A DNA stretch of 64,000 nt from Zoogloea sp. (GCF_028689785.1 NZ_JAQVCN010000003.1:1-64000), one strand, 5' to 3'; numbered from the stretch's first letter, positions 25,063 to 33,496 are shown. The notes: generated by a model from the letters alone, not told the origin. Numbers and translations are program-made.

Positions 25063-26270
25063 GCGCCTCCAACACCCCCACCGCCGCGCCTGCAATGCAG
25101 GCTGATGACCTGCCGGTCTGGAAGCTGCTTGCTTTCACGATGGCGGGCTTCCTTGCCATCATGACCGAAACCATGCCCGCCGGGCTGCTGCCGCAGATCG
25201 GAAATGGCCTGGGCGTCTCCGAGGCGCTGGCGGGACAACTGGTGACGCTGTATGCCTTGGGTTCGGTGCTGGCGGCCATCCCGATCATCGCTGTGACGCG
25301 CGGATGGAATCGCCGAACGCTGTTCTTGGTGGCGATTGGCGGCCTGCTGGTGTTCAACACCATCACGGCGCTGTCCGCCCATTACGGATTGACGTTGGCC
25401 GCGCGCTTCCTTGCGGGCATGGCCGCTGGCGTGGTGTGGGGGCTGCTGGCCGGCTATGCCAGGCGGCTGGTGCCACCCCGCTTGCAGGGGCGGGCGCTGG
25501 CGGTTGCGGGGGTCGGGCAGCCCATTGCATTGGCCATCGGCGTCCCACTGGGAACGTGGCTGGGCACCTTGTTCGACTGGCGCGGCGTGTTCTGGATCAT
25601 GTCGGCGCTGGCCTTGCTGTTGTTCGTGTGGGTGCGAATGGTGGTGCCGGATTTTGCGGGCCAGTCGGCCGGGCAGCGGCTTCCCATTCGGCGCGTCTTC
25701 ACGATGCCGGGTATTCGCCCGGTACTGTTGGCCCTGTTCGCCTGGATATTGGCGCATAACACCCTCTACACCTACATCGCGCCCTATCTGGCGGTCGTGG
25801 AGTTGGGGCAGCGTGTCGATGGGGTACTGCTGCTGTTCGGCGTGGCGTCCATCGCGGGGATCTGGTTCACCGGGCTGCTGGTGGATCGTTGTCTGCGTGC
25901 GCTCATTCTGGTGAGTCTTGCCGTGTTCGCTATCGCTGCTCTGGTGCTTGGCTTTGCGGGTGATTCCATCGTCGCCGTTCTCGTCGGTGTGGTTGCCTGG
26001 GGCTTGACCTTCGGCGGTGCGCCAACGCTGCTGCAAACCGCGCTGGCGGATGCGGCGGGCGAAGCGGCAGACGTGGCGCAATCCATGCTGGTGACTGTCT
26101 TCAATCTGGCTGTCGCCGGTGGCGGCGTGGTCGGCGGTGTGCCTCTGGAGCGCCGGGGAGCGGCCTCGTTGCCGTGGGCTCTGGCGGTGTTGGCGTTGCT
26201 GGCCCTGGCCGTGGCCTGGTCGGCCCGGGCGCATGGGTTCCGGCCTGGTCATCGGATCTCAGTGGCCTGA
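25059..26270 (+). CDS. MFS transporter, DHA1-like (first copy)
   Basis: A 403-residue permease with about 12 membrane segments and the MFS loop motif seen as GWNRRTLFLVAIG. It resembles AraJ/NepI-type drug:proton antiporters. It overlaps the dehydrogenase by 4 bp, so export of that enzyme's substrate or product is a reasonable guess. It is a paralogue of the transporter at 28906: both share AHN-x-LYTYIAP and WGLTFGGA-x-TL-x-QTALA. An IS-type end begins 5 bp after its stop. Confidence 0.88.
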   Translation: MSASNTPTAAPAMQADDLPVWKLLAFTMAGFLAIMTETMPAGLLPQIGNGLGVSEALAGQLVTLYALGSVLAAIPIIAVTRGWNRRTLFLVAIGGLLVFNTITALSAHYGLTLAARFLAGMAAGVVWGLLAGYARRLVPPRLQGRALAVAGVGQPIALAIGVPLGTWLGTLFDWRGVFWIMSALALLLFVWVRMVVPDFAGQSAGQRLPIRRVFTMPGIRPVLLALFAWILAHNTLYTYIAPYLAVVELGQRVDGVLLLFGVASIAGIWFTGLLVDRCLRALILVSLAVFAIAALVLGFAGDSIVAVLVGVVAWGLTFGGAPTLLQTALADAAGEAADVAQSMLVTVFNLAVAGGGVVGGVPLERRGAASLPWALAVLALLALAVAWSARAHGFRPGHRISVA

Positions 26271-26275
26271 CGGGT

Positions 26276-26314
26276 GAAGTGTCCTATCAATAATGGACAC
26301 TCCTGCTTCAAGCG
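26276..26314 (+). repeat. left IS3-type terminal sequence
   Basis: A 39-bp sequence starting TGAAGTGTCC and ending CTGCTTCAAGC. An inverted copy matching at 35 of 39 positions lies at 32895-32933. Starting with TGA fits IS3-family ends. No transposase sequence is attached on this side. Confidence 0.65.
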
Positions 26315-26337
26315 GAGGCGGCAGCGACCACGCCTCG

Positions 26338-27264
26338 TTATCGACTGCGCTGACCTTTGGCGCCGGGTGCGTTGCTCTTCGCGGCCGGAAATACCCGCGC
26401 AGACAGGAAATCCACCAGCGCTCGAACCTTGGGCGAAGGGTGCTTGCTCGCCGGCCACAGAACATGGAAGACGCCGGTGCGCCCGACTTCGGCCAGCAGC
26501 GGCACCAGCCGCCCATCGGCCAGGGGTTCGCGGATGGCGAAGTCCGGCAGGGAGGCGATCCCCAGCCCTTGCAACGCAAAACACACGCGCGTTTCGATGT
26601 TGTTGCAGATCATCGAGTTGGGCAGTGGGAGGTCGGGTTCGGCCTGTGATTGCCGCGGTACCCAAGCCTCCAACTTGCCACTACTCGGAAAGCGATAGTG
26701 CAAGCAGCTGTGCTGCCGCAATTCGGCTGTGCTGTGCGGTGTCCCTCTGCGCACGAGATAGTCTGGTGACGCCACCAGCAGTGTCCGGAAGGTTCCCAGA
26801 CGGCGGGCCGACAGGCGCGAGTCGGCCGGTTCGCCCGTGCGCACCACGGCATCGAAACCTTCCTCGACCACATCGACCAGCCGGTCGGTGAAATCCAGGT
26901 CCAACTCGATCTCGGGGTACTCGCGCATGAAGTCGCCGAGTACCGGCAGCACCAGCGAGCTGACCAGCGGCAGGCTCACGCGCAGGCGCCCGCGCGGTGC
27001 GGCGGCGGCTTGCGACAGCTCCAGTTCCGCCGCCTCGATCTCGGCCAGGATACGGCGGCTGCGCTCCAGGAACAGCGTGCCCTCGGCGGTCAACGTGACG
27101 CTGCGCGTGCTGCGGTGAAACAGGCGTACGCCCAGTTTCTCTTCCAGCCGCGCCACGCTCTTGCCGACCGCCGAGGCCGACACGCCCAGCAGCCGGCCGG
27201 TGGCGACGAAGCTGCGCGTCTCGGCGACCTGCACGAACACCACGAAGCCATTCAGGCTGTCCAT
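26338..27264 (-). CDS. LysR-family transcriptional regulator
   Basis: A 308-residue regulator. The winged helix-turn-helix is FVVFVQVAETRSFVATGRLLGVSASAVGKSVARLEE, followed by LFHRSTRSVTLT; the rest is the two-lobed effector domain. It is divergent from the serine hydrolase gene across 122 bp that hold an inverted repeat, so it probably controls that hydrolase-MFS unit and itself. It resembles the subgroup often found next to dehydrogenase and MFS genes. The effector is unknown. Confidence 0.9.
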   Translation of the reverse strand: MDSLNGFVVFVQVAETRSFVATGRLLGVSASAVGKSVARLEEKLGVRLFHRSTRSVTLTAEGTLFLERSRRILAEIEAAELELSQAAAAPRGRLRVSLPLVSSLVLPVLGDFMREYPEIELDLDFTDRLVDVVEEGFDAVVRTGEPADSRLSARRLGTFRTLLVASPDYLVRRGTPHSTAELRQHSCLHYRFPSSGKLEAWVPRQSQAEPDLPLPNSMICNNIETRVCFALQGLGIASLPDFAIREPLADGRLVPLLAEVGRTGVFHVLWPASKHPSPKVRALVDFLSARVFPAAKSNAPGAKGQRSR

Positions 27265-27283
27265 GATCGAAACTCCTCACAAT

Positions 27284-27303
27284 TGCGGACATTTTTCTCC
27301 GCA
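27284..27303. promoter_or_regulatory. candidate LysR-type operator
   Basis: Inverted repeat TGCGGA-N8-TCCGCA, 20 bp before the LysR start codon and 84 bp before the divergent hydrolase. Position and dyad symmetry suit a LysR-type recognition site, but there is no second copy to compare. Confidence 0.4.
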
Positions 27304-27386
27304 CATCAAGGAAAGGTAGCCTACTTTTTCGTTAATAGAGAGATTTTTATCATCAAGGCATTGCCCATTGAATCGAGGTATTTGCC

Positions 27387-28577
27387 ATGACGAATCTCCA
27401 CTGCCCCCTGCGCAAAAGTGTTCCGCCCGCGCACTTGTCCGCCCATGTTCAGGCGGTCGTACAGCAAGCCCTGGACGACCGCCGCCTTGTCGGTGCCGTC
27501 GTCCTGATTGCCTGCGACGGCGAGCTGATCCATCAGCAGGCCTCCGGTTTCGCCGACCGCGAAAGCGCGCGACCGATGACGCTGGACACGGTGTTCCGGC
27601 TGGCCTCCGTCAGCAAGCCCATCGTCTCCACCGCGGCCCTGGCGCTGGTGGCACAAGGCCGGCTTGACCTAGATGCGAGCATTGAGCGTTGGCTGCCCGA
27701 ATTCCGGCCCCGGCTGGCCGATGGCCGACCGGCGCGCATCACTGCGCGGCAACTGCTCAGCCATACGGCAGGCCTGGGCTATCGCTTCTTCGAGGCCGAT
27801 GCAGATGGCCCCTATGCGCGGGCTGGTGTTTCGGATGGTATGGATGCCGCTGGCATCACCCTTGCAGAGAGCCTGCGCCGCCTCGCCAGCGTGCCCCTGC
27901 TGTACGTGCCGGGTACGGCCTGGGGCTACTCGCTGGCGACCGACGTACTGGGTGCGCTGATCGCGCGCATTCACGGCACGTCGCTGGGCGAAGCGGTGCG
28001 GCAGTGGGTGACTGGCCCCTTGGGCATGACCGACACGGGCTTCGTCGCCCATGATGCGCGGCGTATGGCCAGCGCCTATGTCAACGACGTGCCGCAGCCG
28101 CACCCGCTGGCAGAGGGCGAGACCGTTTCGGCCTTCGAGGGCACCGTCGGCATCGTCTACAGCCCGGCCCGCATCTTCGATGCACAGGCTTTCCCGTCGG
28201 GGGGCGCTGGCATGGCCGGCACCGCCGGGGATCTCCTGTGCCTGCTGGAAGTCCTGCGCCAGGGGGGCGGCGCGTTGCTGCCCGGCGACCTGGTCGAGGA
28301 AATGGGACGCGACCAGACCGGTGGCCTTGAACTGGCAGCAGCACCGGGCTTCGGTTTTGGCCTGGGCTTTTCGGTATTGCGCGACCCTCGGCTGGCCGAT
28401 TCGCCGGAATCGGTCGGCACCTGGCGCTGGGGTGGCGCCTACGGCCACGCGTGGTTCGTGGACCGGGTGCAGGGCCTGAGTGTCGTCGCCTTCACCAACA
28501 CGCTGTACGAAGGCATGTCCGGCCGCTTCGTCACCGACCTGCGCGATGCCGTCTACGGCGCGCTGGAGGTGCGCTGA
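27387..28577 (+). CDS. serine hydrolase, class C beta-lactamase-like
   Basis: A 396-residue protein of the beta-lactamase/transpeptidase-like family. The SxxK motif is Ser74-Val-Ser-Lys77 (RLASVSKP), a Tyr-x-x motif follows in GTAWGYSLATD, and the third-box position reads GGAYGHAWFV rather than KTG. No signal peptide is present, so it is probably a cytoplasmic esterase (EstB-like) rather than a penicillin-hydrolysing enzyme. It heads a unit with a dehydrogenase remnant and an MFS exporter, under the divergent LysR regulator. The substrate is unknown. Confidence 0.85.
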   Translation: MTNLHCPLRKSVPPAHLSAHVQAVVQQALDDRRLVGAVVLIACDGELIHQQASGFADRESARPMTLDTVFRLASVSKPIVSTAALALVAQGRLDLDASIERWLPEFRPRLADGRPARITARQLLSHTAGLGYRFFEADADGPYARAGVSDGMDAAGITLAESLRRLASVPLLYVPGTAWGYSLATDVLGALIARIHGTSLGEAVRQWVTGPLGMTDTGFVAHDARRMASAYVNDVPQPHPLAEGETVSAFEGTVGIVYSPARIFDAQAFPSGGAGMAGTAGDLLCLLEVLRQGGGALLPGDLVEEMGRDQTGGLELAAAPGFGFGLGFSVLRDPRLADSPESVGTWRWGGAYGHAWFVDRVQGLSVVAFTNTLYEGMSGRFVTDLRDAVYGALEVR

Positions 28578-28909
28578 TGACGAGCGCATCTGCCCGCATG
28601 GCGGCCATTGCGTTTCGCTGCGGTTCCACGCTGGTCGATCAGGATTGCTTGACCGACATCAACACCGAGCACCCGGCGCCAGGGCTGCACGACCTGCTTG
28701 TGGTGGTTCGCGCGGGTTTGGTCAATCCGGTGGATACCACGATCCGGGCTGGGCTGGTCGCTGCTTCCGATGCTGTCCGTTCCGTGGGCTGGAATGCAGA
28801 CGGGGTCGTCGAGGCCGCCGGTGAAGCGGTCACGCTGTTTCGTGCGCCGGACATGATCGGGCAGCATCGTATCCCAGGGGAATTGGCGGCGCGGGAGGGC
28901 GGACGATGA
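28577..28909 (+). pseudogene. remnant of a zinc-type alcohol dehydrogenase/quinone reductase
   Basis: Only 110 residues remain of a family normally about 340 long. Residues 8-95 match the N-terminal GroES-like part: AIAFRCGSTL, PGLHDLLVVVRAGLVNPVDT and GWNADGVVEAAGEAVTLF. After that comes an unrelated short tail and a stop, so the nucleotide-binding domain is gone. Both junctions with neighbours are tight: its ATG overlaps the hydrolase stop (TGATG) and its stop overlaps the MFS start (ATGA). The deletion therefore kept translational coupling. It cannot be an active dehydrogenase. Confidence 0.75.
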
Positions 28910-30105
28910 GCGCTGTTGCCGATGACCGCCTGCCCTTGGCGCCGTTGCTGGCACTGGCCATGGCAGCCTTTATCACCATACTGACCGAGGCGTTACCGGC
29001 CGGCCTGCTGTCGCAGATGGCGCAGGGCCTGGCGGTGTCGGAGGCCTGGGTCGGACAGACCGTCACCATCTATGCCATCGGCTCGCTGATGGTGGCCATT
29101 CCGCTGACCGCCGCCACGCAAGGCGTGCGCCGACGCCCCTTGCTGCTGGCGGCCATCGCGGGCTTCGTCGTCGCCAATACCGTCATGACGTTTTCCAGTA
29201 GCTATGCTCTTATCATGGTGGCGCGCTTCCTGGCGGGCGTGTCGGCCGGGCTGCTGTGGGCCTTGCTGGCAGGATGTGCCTCCCGCATGGTGCCTGATCA
29301 CCAGAAGGGTCGGGCCATAGCCGTTGCGATGGTCGGCACGCCATTGGCGCTGTCATTTGGCGTGCCGGCGGGCACCTTCCTCGGCAATCTGATCGGCTGG
29401 CGGGCGTGCTTCGGCATCATGAGCGGACTGGCGCTGGGGCTCATGGTGTGGGTGCGCATCACGCTGCCGGACTTCACCGGACAGGTGGCAGGTAGGCGCT
29501 TGGCGCTGGGGCAGGTGTTCACAGCGCCCGGCGTGCGCCCGGTACTGTTCGTGGTGCTGGCCTTTGTGCTGGCACACAATATTCTCTACACCTACATCGC
29601 GCCGTTCCTGTCAGCAGTGGGCATGGCCGAACGGACGGATCTGGTGCTCCTGGTGTTCGGCGTCTCGTCGCTGCTGGGCATCTGGATCGTTGGGGTGCTG
29701 ATCGACCGCCACCTGCGTGCGCTGACGCTTGCCAGCACGGTCCTGTTCGGCCTGGCCGCGTTGGCACTCGGCGTGGCGGGCGATGCCCCCGGCGTGGTTT
29801 ATTCGGCGGTGGCCGCCTGGGGCCTGACCTTCGGCGGCGCGGCGACGCTATTCCAGACTGCGCTGGCCAAAACAGCAGGTGATGCCGCGGATGTCGCGCA
29901 GTCCATGCTGGTCACTGCCTGGAACACGGCGATTGCCGGTGGCGGCATCGTCGGCGGCGTGCTGCTTGAACGGCTGGGCGTCGGCGCCTTTGCACCAGTC
30001 TTGCTGGTGTTGCTGGCGGCAACGCTCGTGGTGGTGTGGTTTGCCAGGCGGCAGGGCTTTCCTGCCCTGATGGGGGGCGACCGGCGCATGCTCGACGACG
30101 CCTGA
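28906..30105 (+). CDS. MFS transporter, DHA1-like (second copy)
   Basis: A 399-residue, 12-segment permease that is clearly paralogous to the transporter at 25059. Shared stretches include MARFLAG/VARFLAG, HNILYTYIAPF, WGLTFGGA and AADVAQSMLVT. Divergence is wide enough that this is not a recent tandem copy. It starts 4 bp inside the dehydrogenase remnant. Likely role: efflux of a small molecule handled by the same unit. Confidence 0.88.
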   Translation: MSAVADDRLPLAPLLALAMAAFITILTEALPAGLLSQMAQGLAVSEAWVGQTVTIYAIGSLMVAIPLTAATQGVRRRPLLLAAIAGFVVANTVMTFSSSYALIMVARFLAGVSAGLLWALLAGCASRMVPDHQKGRAIAVAMVGTPLALSFGVPAGTFLGNLIGWRACFGIMSGLALGLMVWVRITLPDFTGQVAGRRLALGQVFTAPGVRPVLFVVLAFVLAHNILYTYIAPFLSAVGMAERTDLVLLVFGVSSLLGIWIVGVLIDRHLRALTLASTVLFGLAALALGVAGDAPGVVYSAVAAWGLTFGGAATLFQTALAKTAGDAADVAQSMLVTAWNTAIAGGGIVGGVLLERLGVGAFAPVLLVLLAATLVVVWFARRQGFPALMGGDRRMLDDA

Positions 30106-30678
30106 TCGACAGACCGAGTCGCGGCCATGAACGGTATCCGCCCGCTGTGCTTCATCGCACTGGGTTTGTTTTGTCTTCCGTCCAGTTCGGCGTGGTTGGG
30201 CTCTTGCCGGCCGTCGTCCAGCGACATGGCATCCTGTGTGGCCCAGGCCGGTTGGCTGGTTTGAAGGCGCGGGTGATCTGTTTCAGGCTGGTTTGCCGCC
30301 TCACCTCCAAGGACAGCTTGCGATGTGCCAGCCACTGCCCGTAGACGGCCTCGGATGTGTGTTCGCCCGCCAGCACGATCCCGTGGCGCTTGCGCTTGGG
30401 TTCGGTGCGTAGCTTGCCGCCCTTGGCAGACCGGCATCTGCAACTTGTATGAGGCGGCCCGTTCGCAGAGGAGTCTTCGCTCGGACCATCCTGTGGATGC
30501 GTTCGGTCTTGGTCTACCATAGACCGTTCCTCTGCCAGAGAAGTCTCTCGACACGATCCCGTTGTAACGCGTTTTCCCGCCGCTCCGGCTGCCGGCACAC
30601 GTGCAGCTTCAGAGCACTTCCCTCTCGGGCACGGATGTGCGCGGATCGAAAGCAGAGGGCAGCAAATAGGAGAATCGC
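30106..30678. other. 573-bp stretch without a recognisable gene
   Basis: No protein I recognise is encoded. On the minus strand an open frame from about 30519 down to 30152 has basic segments such as KRKRHGIVLAGEHTSEAVYG that look protein-like, but it has no family match that I can name and no ribosome-binding site. It may be a relic of a mobile-element gene. A perfect dyad, GGTCTACCATAGACC, lies at 30511-30525, within reach of the BCCT gene as a control site. Confidence 0.4.
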
Positions 30679-32658
30679 GTGGCAAAAGCCGAAAACTCAA
30701 AGCTGAACACCGGCGGCATCCTTCCGCAGGTGTTCTACCCTTCTGCCGGTTTGGTGCTGGCGTTGGTGTCACTGTCCGTCCTCGCTCCTGCAACGACACA
30801 GGCACTATTCAGCGCCGCAAAGTCGTGGGCTGCAAATGAAGCCGGCTGGTTCACAGTGCTGTCCGTCGCCGCCTTCCTGGTGTTCGTCGTTGCATTGGGC
30901 TTCAGCAAGCTGGGACTGCTGAAATTGGGCCCGGACCACAGCACGCCCGACTATAGCTACGGCACATGGTTCGCCATGCTGTTCGCGGCAGGCATGGGCA
31001 TTGGCCTCATGTATTTCGGCGTTGCCGAGCCGGTAATGCATTTCGCCAAACCACCCGTCGGCAATCCAGAGAGCATTGCGTCGGCCAGGCAGGCCATGCG
31101 CATCACGTTCTTCCACTGGGGCATACATGCCTGGGCCATCTACGCAGTGGTCGCGCTGTCTCTGGCCTACTTCGGTTATCGACACGGCTTGCCGCTGCGT
31201 ATTCGCTCCGCACTCTATCCATTGATTGGCGAACGCATCCATGGCCCGATCGGCCACGCGGTGGACACCTTTGCGGTGCTGGGCACGATCTTCGGCCTGG
31301 CGACGTCTTTGGGCTTGGGCGTCATCCAGATCAATTCAGGGCTGCAATATCTGTTCGGAACGCCAGTATCGACGAGCGTGCAGGTGGCTCTGATCGCGGG
31401 CATCACGTCGGTCGCCACCGTCTCGGTGTTCACCGGTTTAGATCGTGGCGTGCGCCGGCTGTCTGAATTCAACATGATCTTGGCCGCTGCGCTGCTGCTG
31501 TTTGTTCTCGCAACCGGTCCCACCGTGCATCTGCTCCAAGCCTTCGTGCAAAACACTGGCATGTACGTGTCCAACGTGTTTGGCATGACCTTCAACCTCT
31601 ACGCTTACGAGCCCACTGACTGGATTGGTGGCTGGACACTCTTCTATTGGGGCTGGTGGATTGCTTGGTCGCCATTCGTGGGTATGTTCATCGCGCGTAT
31701 TTCGCGCGGCCGAACAGTCCGCGAATTCGTGGTCGGCGTACTGTTGGTGCCTCTGGGTTTCACGTTCCTGTGGATGACGATTTACGGCAACGCCGCGCTG
31801 CACATGATCCTCACCGACGGCGCCACGGATCTGATGAGTGCCGTCTCTGCCGACAGTTCGGTCGCGATCTACAGTTTCCTTGAAAGGCTTCCCCTGCCAA
31901 GCGTTACGTCCGCCGTGGCCACGCTGCTGGTGATAGTCTTCTTCGTAACGTCTGCCGACTCGGGGGCTCTGGTCATCGACATGCTCTCGTCCAGGGACGG
32001 CGGCGAGTCGCCTGTGTGGCAGCGGATCTTCTGGGCACTGCTTGTGGGCGCCATCGCGATCGCTTTGCTTATCGCTGGTGGCCTCACAGCGCTGCAGGCC
32101 GCCACCATTGCGTCCGCACTGCCGTTCACTGTGGTCATGATCCTTGCCTGCGTGGGCTTGCTGCGCGCTATGCGCTTAGACGTCGCTAAGCGCGAGGCTA
32201 TCCGCACCGCTCGCATGGCGCCAGGGAGCTTGGCCGGAACGGATTGGAAGGGGAGACTCCGCGCATTGGTGCACCAGCCCCGCGAGCAAGAGGTGATTGC
32301 ATACCTTCGAGACAAGGTGCGGTTTGCACTGGACGAAGTGGCCACGGAGTTGGTCAAGCAAGGTCTGGCGGCGCGCACGGATGCGGGTGCCGATGGAAGG
32401 GTGTGGCTGGAGGTGGGGCATGGCCAGGAAATGGACTTCTTCTATTCCGTACGCCCGCGACCTTACAACCCGCCATCCTTTGTGATGGAGGATCTTCGCC
32501 GTGGACGCCCTGATGGGGATCGTTTCTACCGTGCCGAGGTGCACCTGCGCGAAGGCGGGCAGGACTACGACATCATGGGCTGGACCAGAGAGGAGGTCAT
32601 TCACGACGTCCTCGACCAATATCACCGCCACCTGCACTTTCTAGACGCCGTGCGATAA
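30679..32658 (+). CDS. BCCT-family transporter (choline/betaine type)
   Basis: A 659-residue sodium- or proton-coupled carrier. Twelve membrane segments, the BCCT signature WTLFYWGWWIAWSPFVGMF, and AGMGIGLMYFGVAEPV near the start place it with BetT/BetP-like uptake systems for choline, glycine betaine or carnitine. About 150 cytoplasmic residues follow the last segment, as in BetT proteins with a regulatory tail. The start is GTG at 30679 with AGGAG 6 nt upstream. Base composition is visibly less G+C-rich than the core genes. It is the last full gene of the accessory region. Confidence 0.92.
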   Translation: MAKAENSKLNTGGILPQVFYPSAGLVLALVSLSVLAPATTQALFSAAKSWAANEAGWFTVLSVAAFLVFVVALGFSKLGLLKLGPDHSTPDYSYGTWFAMLFAAGMGIGLMYFGVAEPVMHFAKPPVGNPESIASARQAMRITFFHWGIHAWAIYAVVALSLAYFGYRHGLPLRIRSALYPLIGERIHGPIGHAVDTFAVLGTIFGLATSLGLGVIQINSGLQYLFGTPVSTSVQVALIAGITSVATVSVFTGLDRGVRRLSEFNMILAAALLLFVLATGPTVHLLQAFVQNTGMYVSNVFGMTFNLYAYEPTDWIGGWTLFYWGWWIAWSPFVGMFIARISRGRTVREFVVGVLLVPLGFTFLWMTIYGNAALHMILTDGATDLMSAVSADSSVAIYSFLERLPLPSVTSAVATLLVIVFFVTSADSGALVIDMLSSRDGGESPVWQRIFWALLVGAIAIALLIAGGLTALQAATIASALPFTVVMILACVGLLRAMRLDVAKREAIRTARMAPGSLAGTDWKGRLRALVHQPREQEVIAYLRDKVRFALDEVATELVKQGLAARTDAGADGRVWLEVGHGQEMDFFYSVRPRPYNPPSFVMEDLRRGRPDGDRFYRAEVHLREGGQDYDIMGWTREEVIHDVLDQYHRHLHFLDAVR

Positions 32659-32732
32659 ATGCCCATCCACCCTGAGCTAGCCTGACAAAGATAGACACTA
32701 CCCGACTGGTACATTCCCAAGAGAGAGGAAGC

Positions 32733-32933
32733 ATGGAGCGGGACACGATCAAGCCGACTTCTGGAGGTGTCGCGCAGCGGCTTCTACGCTTGGCAGGGCA
32801 CAGGCCACCTTCCCGCCGCCAGCGGCGTCACTCACGCCTTGGCTATCTGGCGCCGGCAGTGTTTGCACAAGATTTCCGCGGACAGCCGGCTGTCGCTTGA
32901 AGCAGGGGTGTCCATTATTGGCAGGACACCTCA
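32733..32933 (+). mobile_element. IS3-family remnant: OrfB scrap plus right terminal sequence
   Basis: A frame over 32751-32850 reads LLEVSRSGFYAWQ, the hallmark N-terminal segment of IS3-family OrfB transposases. It has lost its start and runs into unrelated sequence, and no DDE domain follows. The 39-bp end at 32895-32933 is the inverted partner of 26276-26314. The element is therefore a deleted remnant and cannot move by itself. Confidence 0.75.
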
Positions 32934-32989
32934 GTTGGGACGAACTTGATGGGTCTAGACCACTCCCTACCCGGCTCCGACCCGACAAC

Positions 32990-33021
32990 AAAAAGGCCAA
33001 TCCCTAGAGGTTGGCCTTTTT
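32990..33021. terminator. bidirectional terminator beside tRNA-Gly
   Basis: AAAAAGGCCAA (32990-33000) and TTGGCCTTTTT (33011-33021) form an 11-bp stem with a 10-nt loop. Read on the minus strand it ends the tRNA-Gly transcript 33 nt after the tRNA; on the plus strand it would close the accessory region. Confidence 0.8.
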
Positions 33022-33053
33022 GCTCGCAGATCAACGACCTGCCGGAATCCGGT

Positions 33054-33127
33054 GGAGCGGGCGATGGGAATCGAACCCACGGCTCTAGCTTGGGAAGCTA
33101 GGGTATTACCATTATACGACGCCCGCT
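33054..33127 (-). tRNA. tRNA-Gly (CCC)
   Basis: A complete 74-nt cloverleaf on the minus strand with encoded CCA. The acceptor arm GCGGGCG pairs with CGCCCGC; the anticodon arm is CTAGC-TTCCCAA-GCTAG, anticodon CCC, reading GGG. The T-arm has GGGTTCGATTCCC. The IS remnant ends 120 bp from its 3' end, a position typical for inserted DNA. Confidence 0.95.
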
Positions 33128-33140
33128 CGGAGAGCCGGGA

Positions 33141-33169
33141 TTGTACGCAGGGCGGAGGCGGAGGGCAAC
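33141..33169 (-). promoter_or_regulatory. promoter of tRNA-Gly
   Basis: On the minus strand, TTGCCC (33169-33164), 17-bp spacer, TACAAT (33146-33141), ending 13 bp before the tRNA. It lies within the short gap to thiS. Confidence 0.65.
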
Positions 33170-33193
33170 CGGTGGGCGTGGTAAACTCGCGCT

Positions 33194-33424
33194 ATGTCTG
33201 CCCAAGCCACTTCTTCCGCATCCCTTTCCGTCACCGTCAATGGCGAGGCCCGTGCCCTTGTGAGGCCTGTTTCCGTGGCGGGTCTGCTCGACCAGATGGG
33301 CCTCACCGGCAAGCGGCTGGCCGTAGAGCGTAATGGCGAGATCGTGCCCAGGGGGCTGCATGCCGCGACGCAGCTGGCGGAGGGCGACACCCTCGAGATC
33401 GTCGTTGCCGTGGGTGGTGGCTAG
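33194..33424 (+). CDS. thiS: sulfur carrier protein ThiS
   Basis: A 76-residue ubiquitin-like protein ending in Val-Gly-Gly-Gly, whose terminal GG is adenylated and thiocarboxylated to carry sulfur for the thiazole of thiamine. The first 10 residues are an extra, unstructured-looking extension; the core begins SVTVNGEAR. No TPP riboswitch fits in the short gap to the tRNA. thiG follows 72 bp later. Confidence 0.9.
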   Translation: MSAQATSSASLSVTVNGEARALVRPVSVAGLLDQMGLTGKRLAVERNGEIVPRGLHAATQLAEGDTLEIVVAVGGG

Positions 33425-33496
33425 GCTCCGTAACGGGGTTTCCGGGGCGGCGGGTGGCCCCTTCATTCTTCCCTTCTATTTCAGACTGGCGCTTCG

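Noticed and set aside
27387-28577. Antibiotic-resistance beta-lactamase
   Set aside because: It lacks a signal peptide and the KTG box; an esterase-like serine hydrolase is more likely.
32733-33064. Attachment-site duplication: TGGAGCGGG near 32734 and at the tRNA-Gly 3' end
   Set aside because: Only about nine bases match, which is expected by chance here, and no integrase is present.
33128-33193. TPP riboswitch before thiS
   Set aside because: The gap to the tRNA is only 66 bp and has no THI-box sequence.
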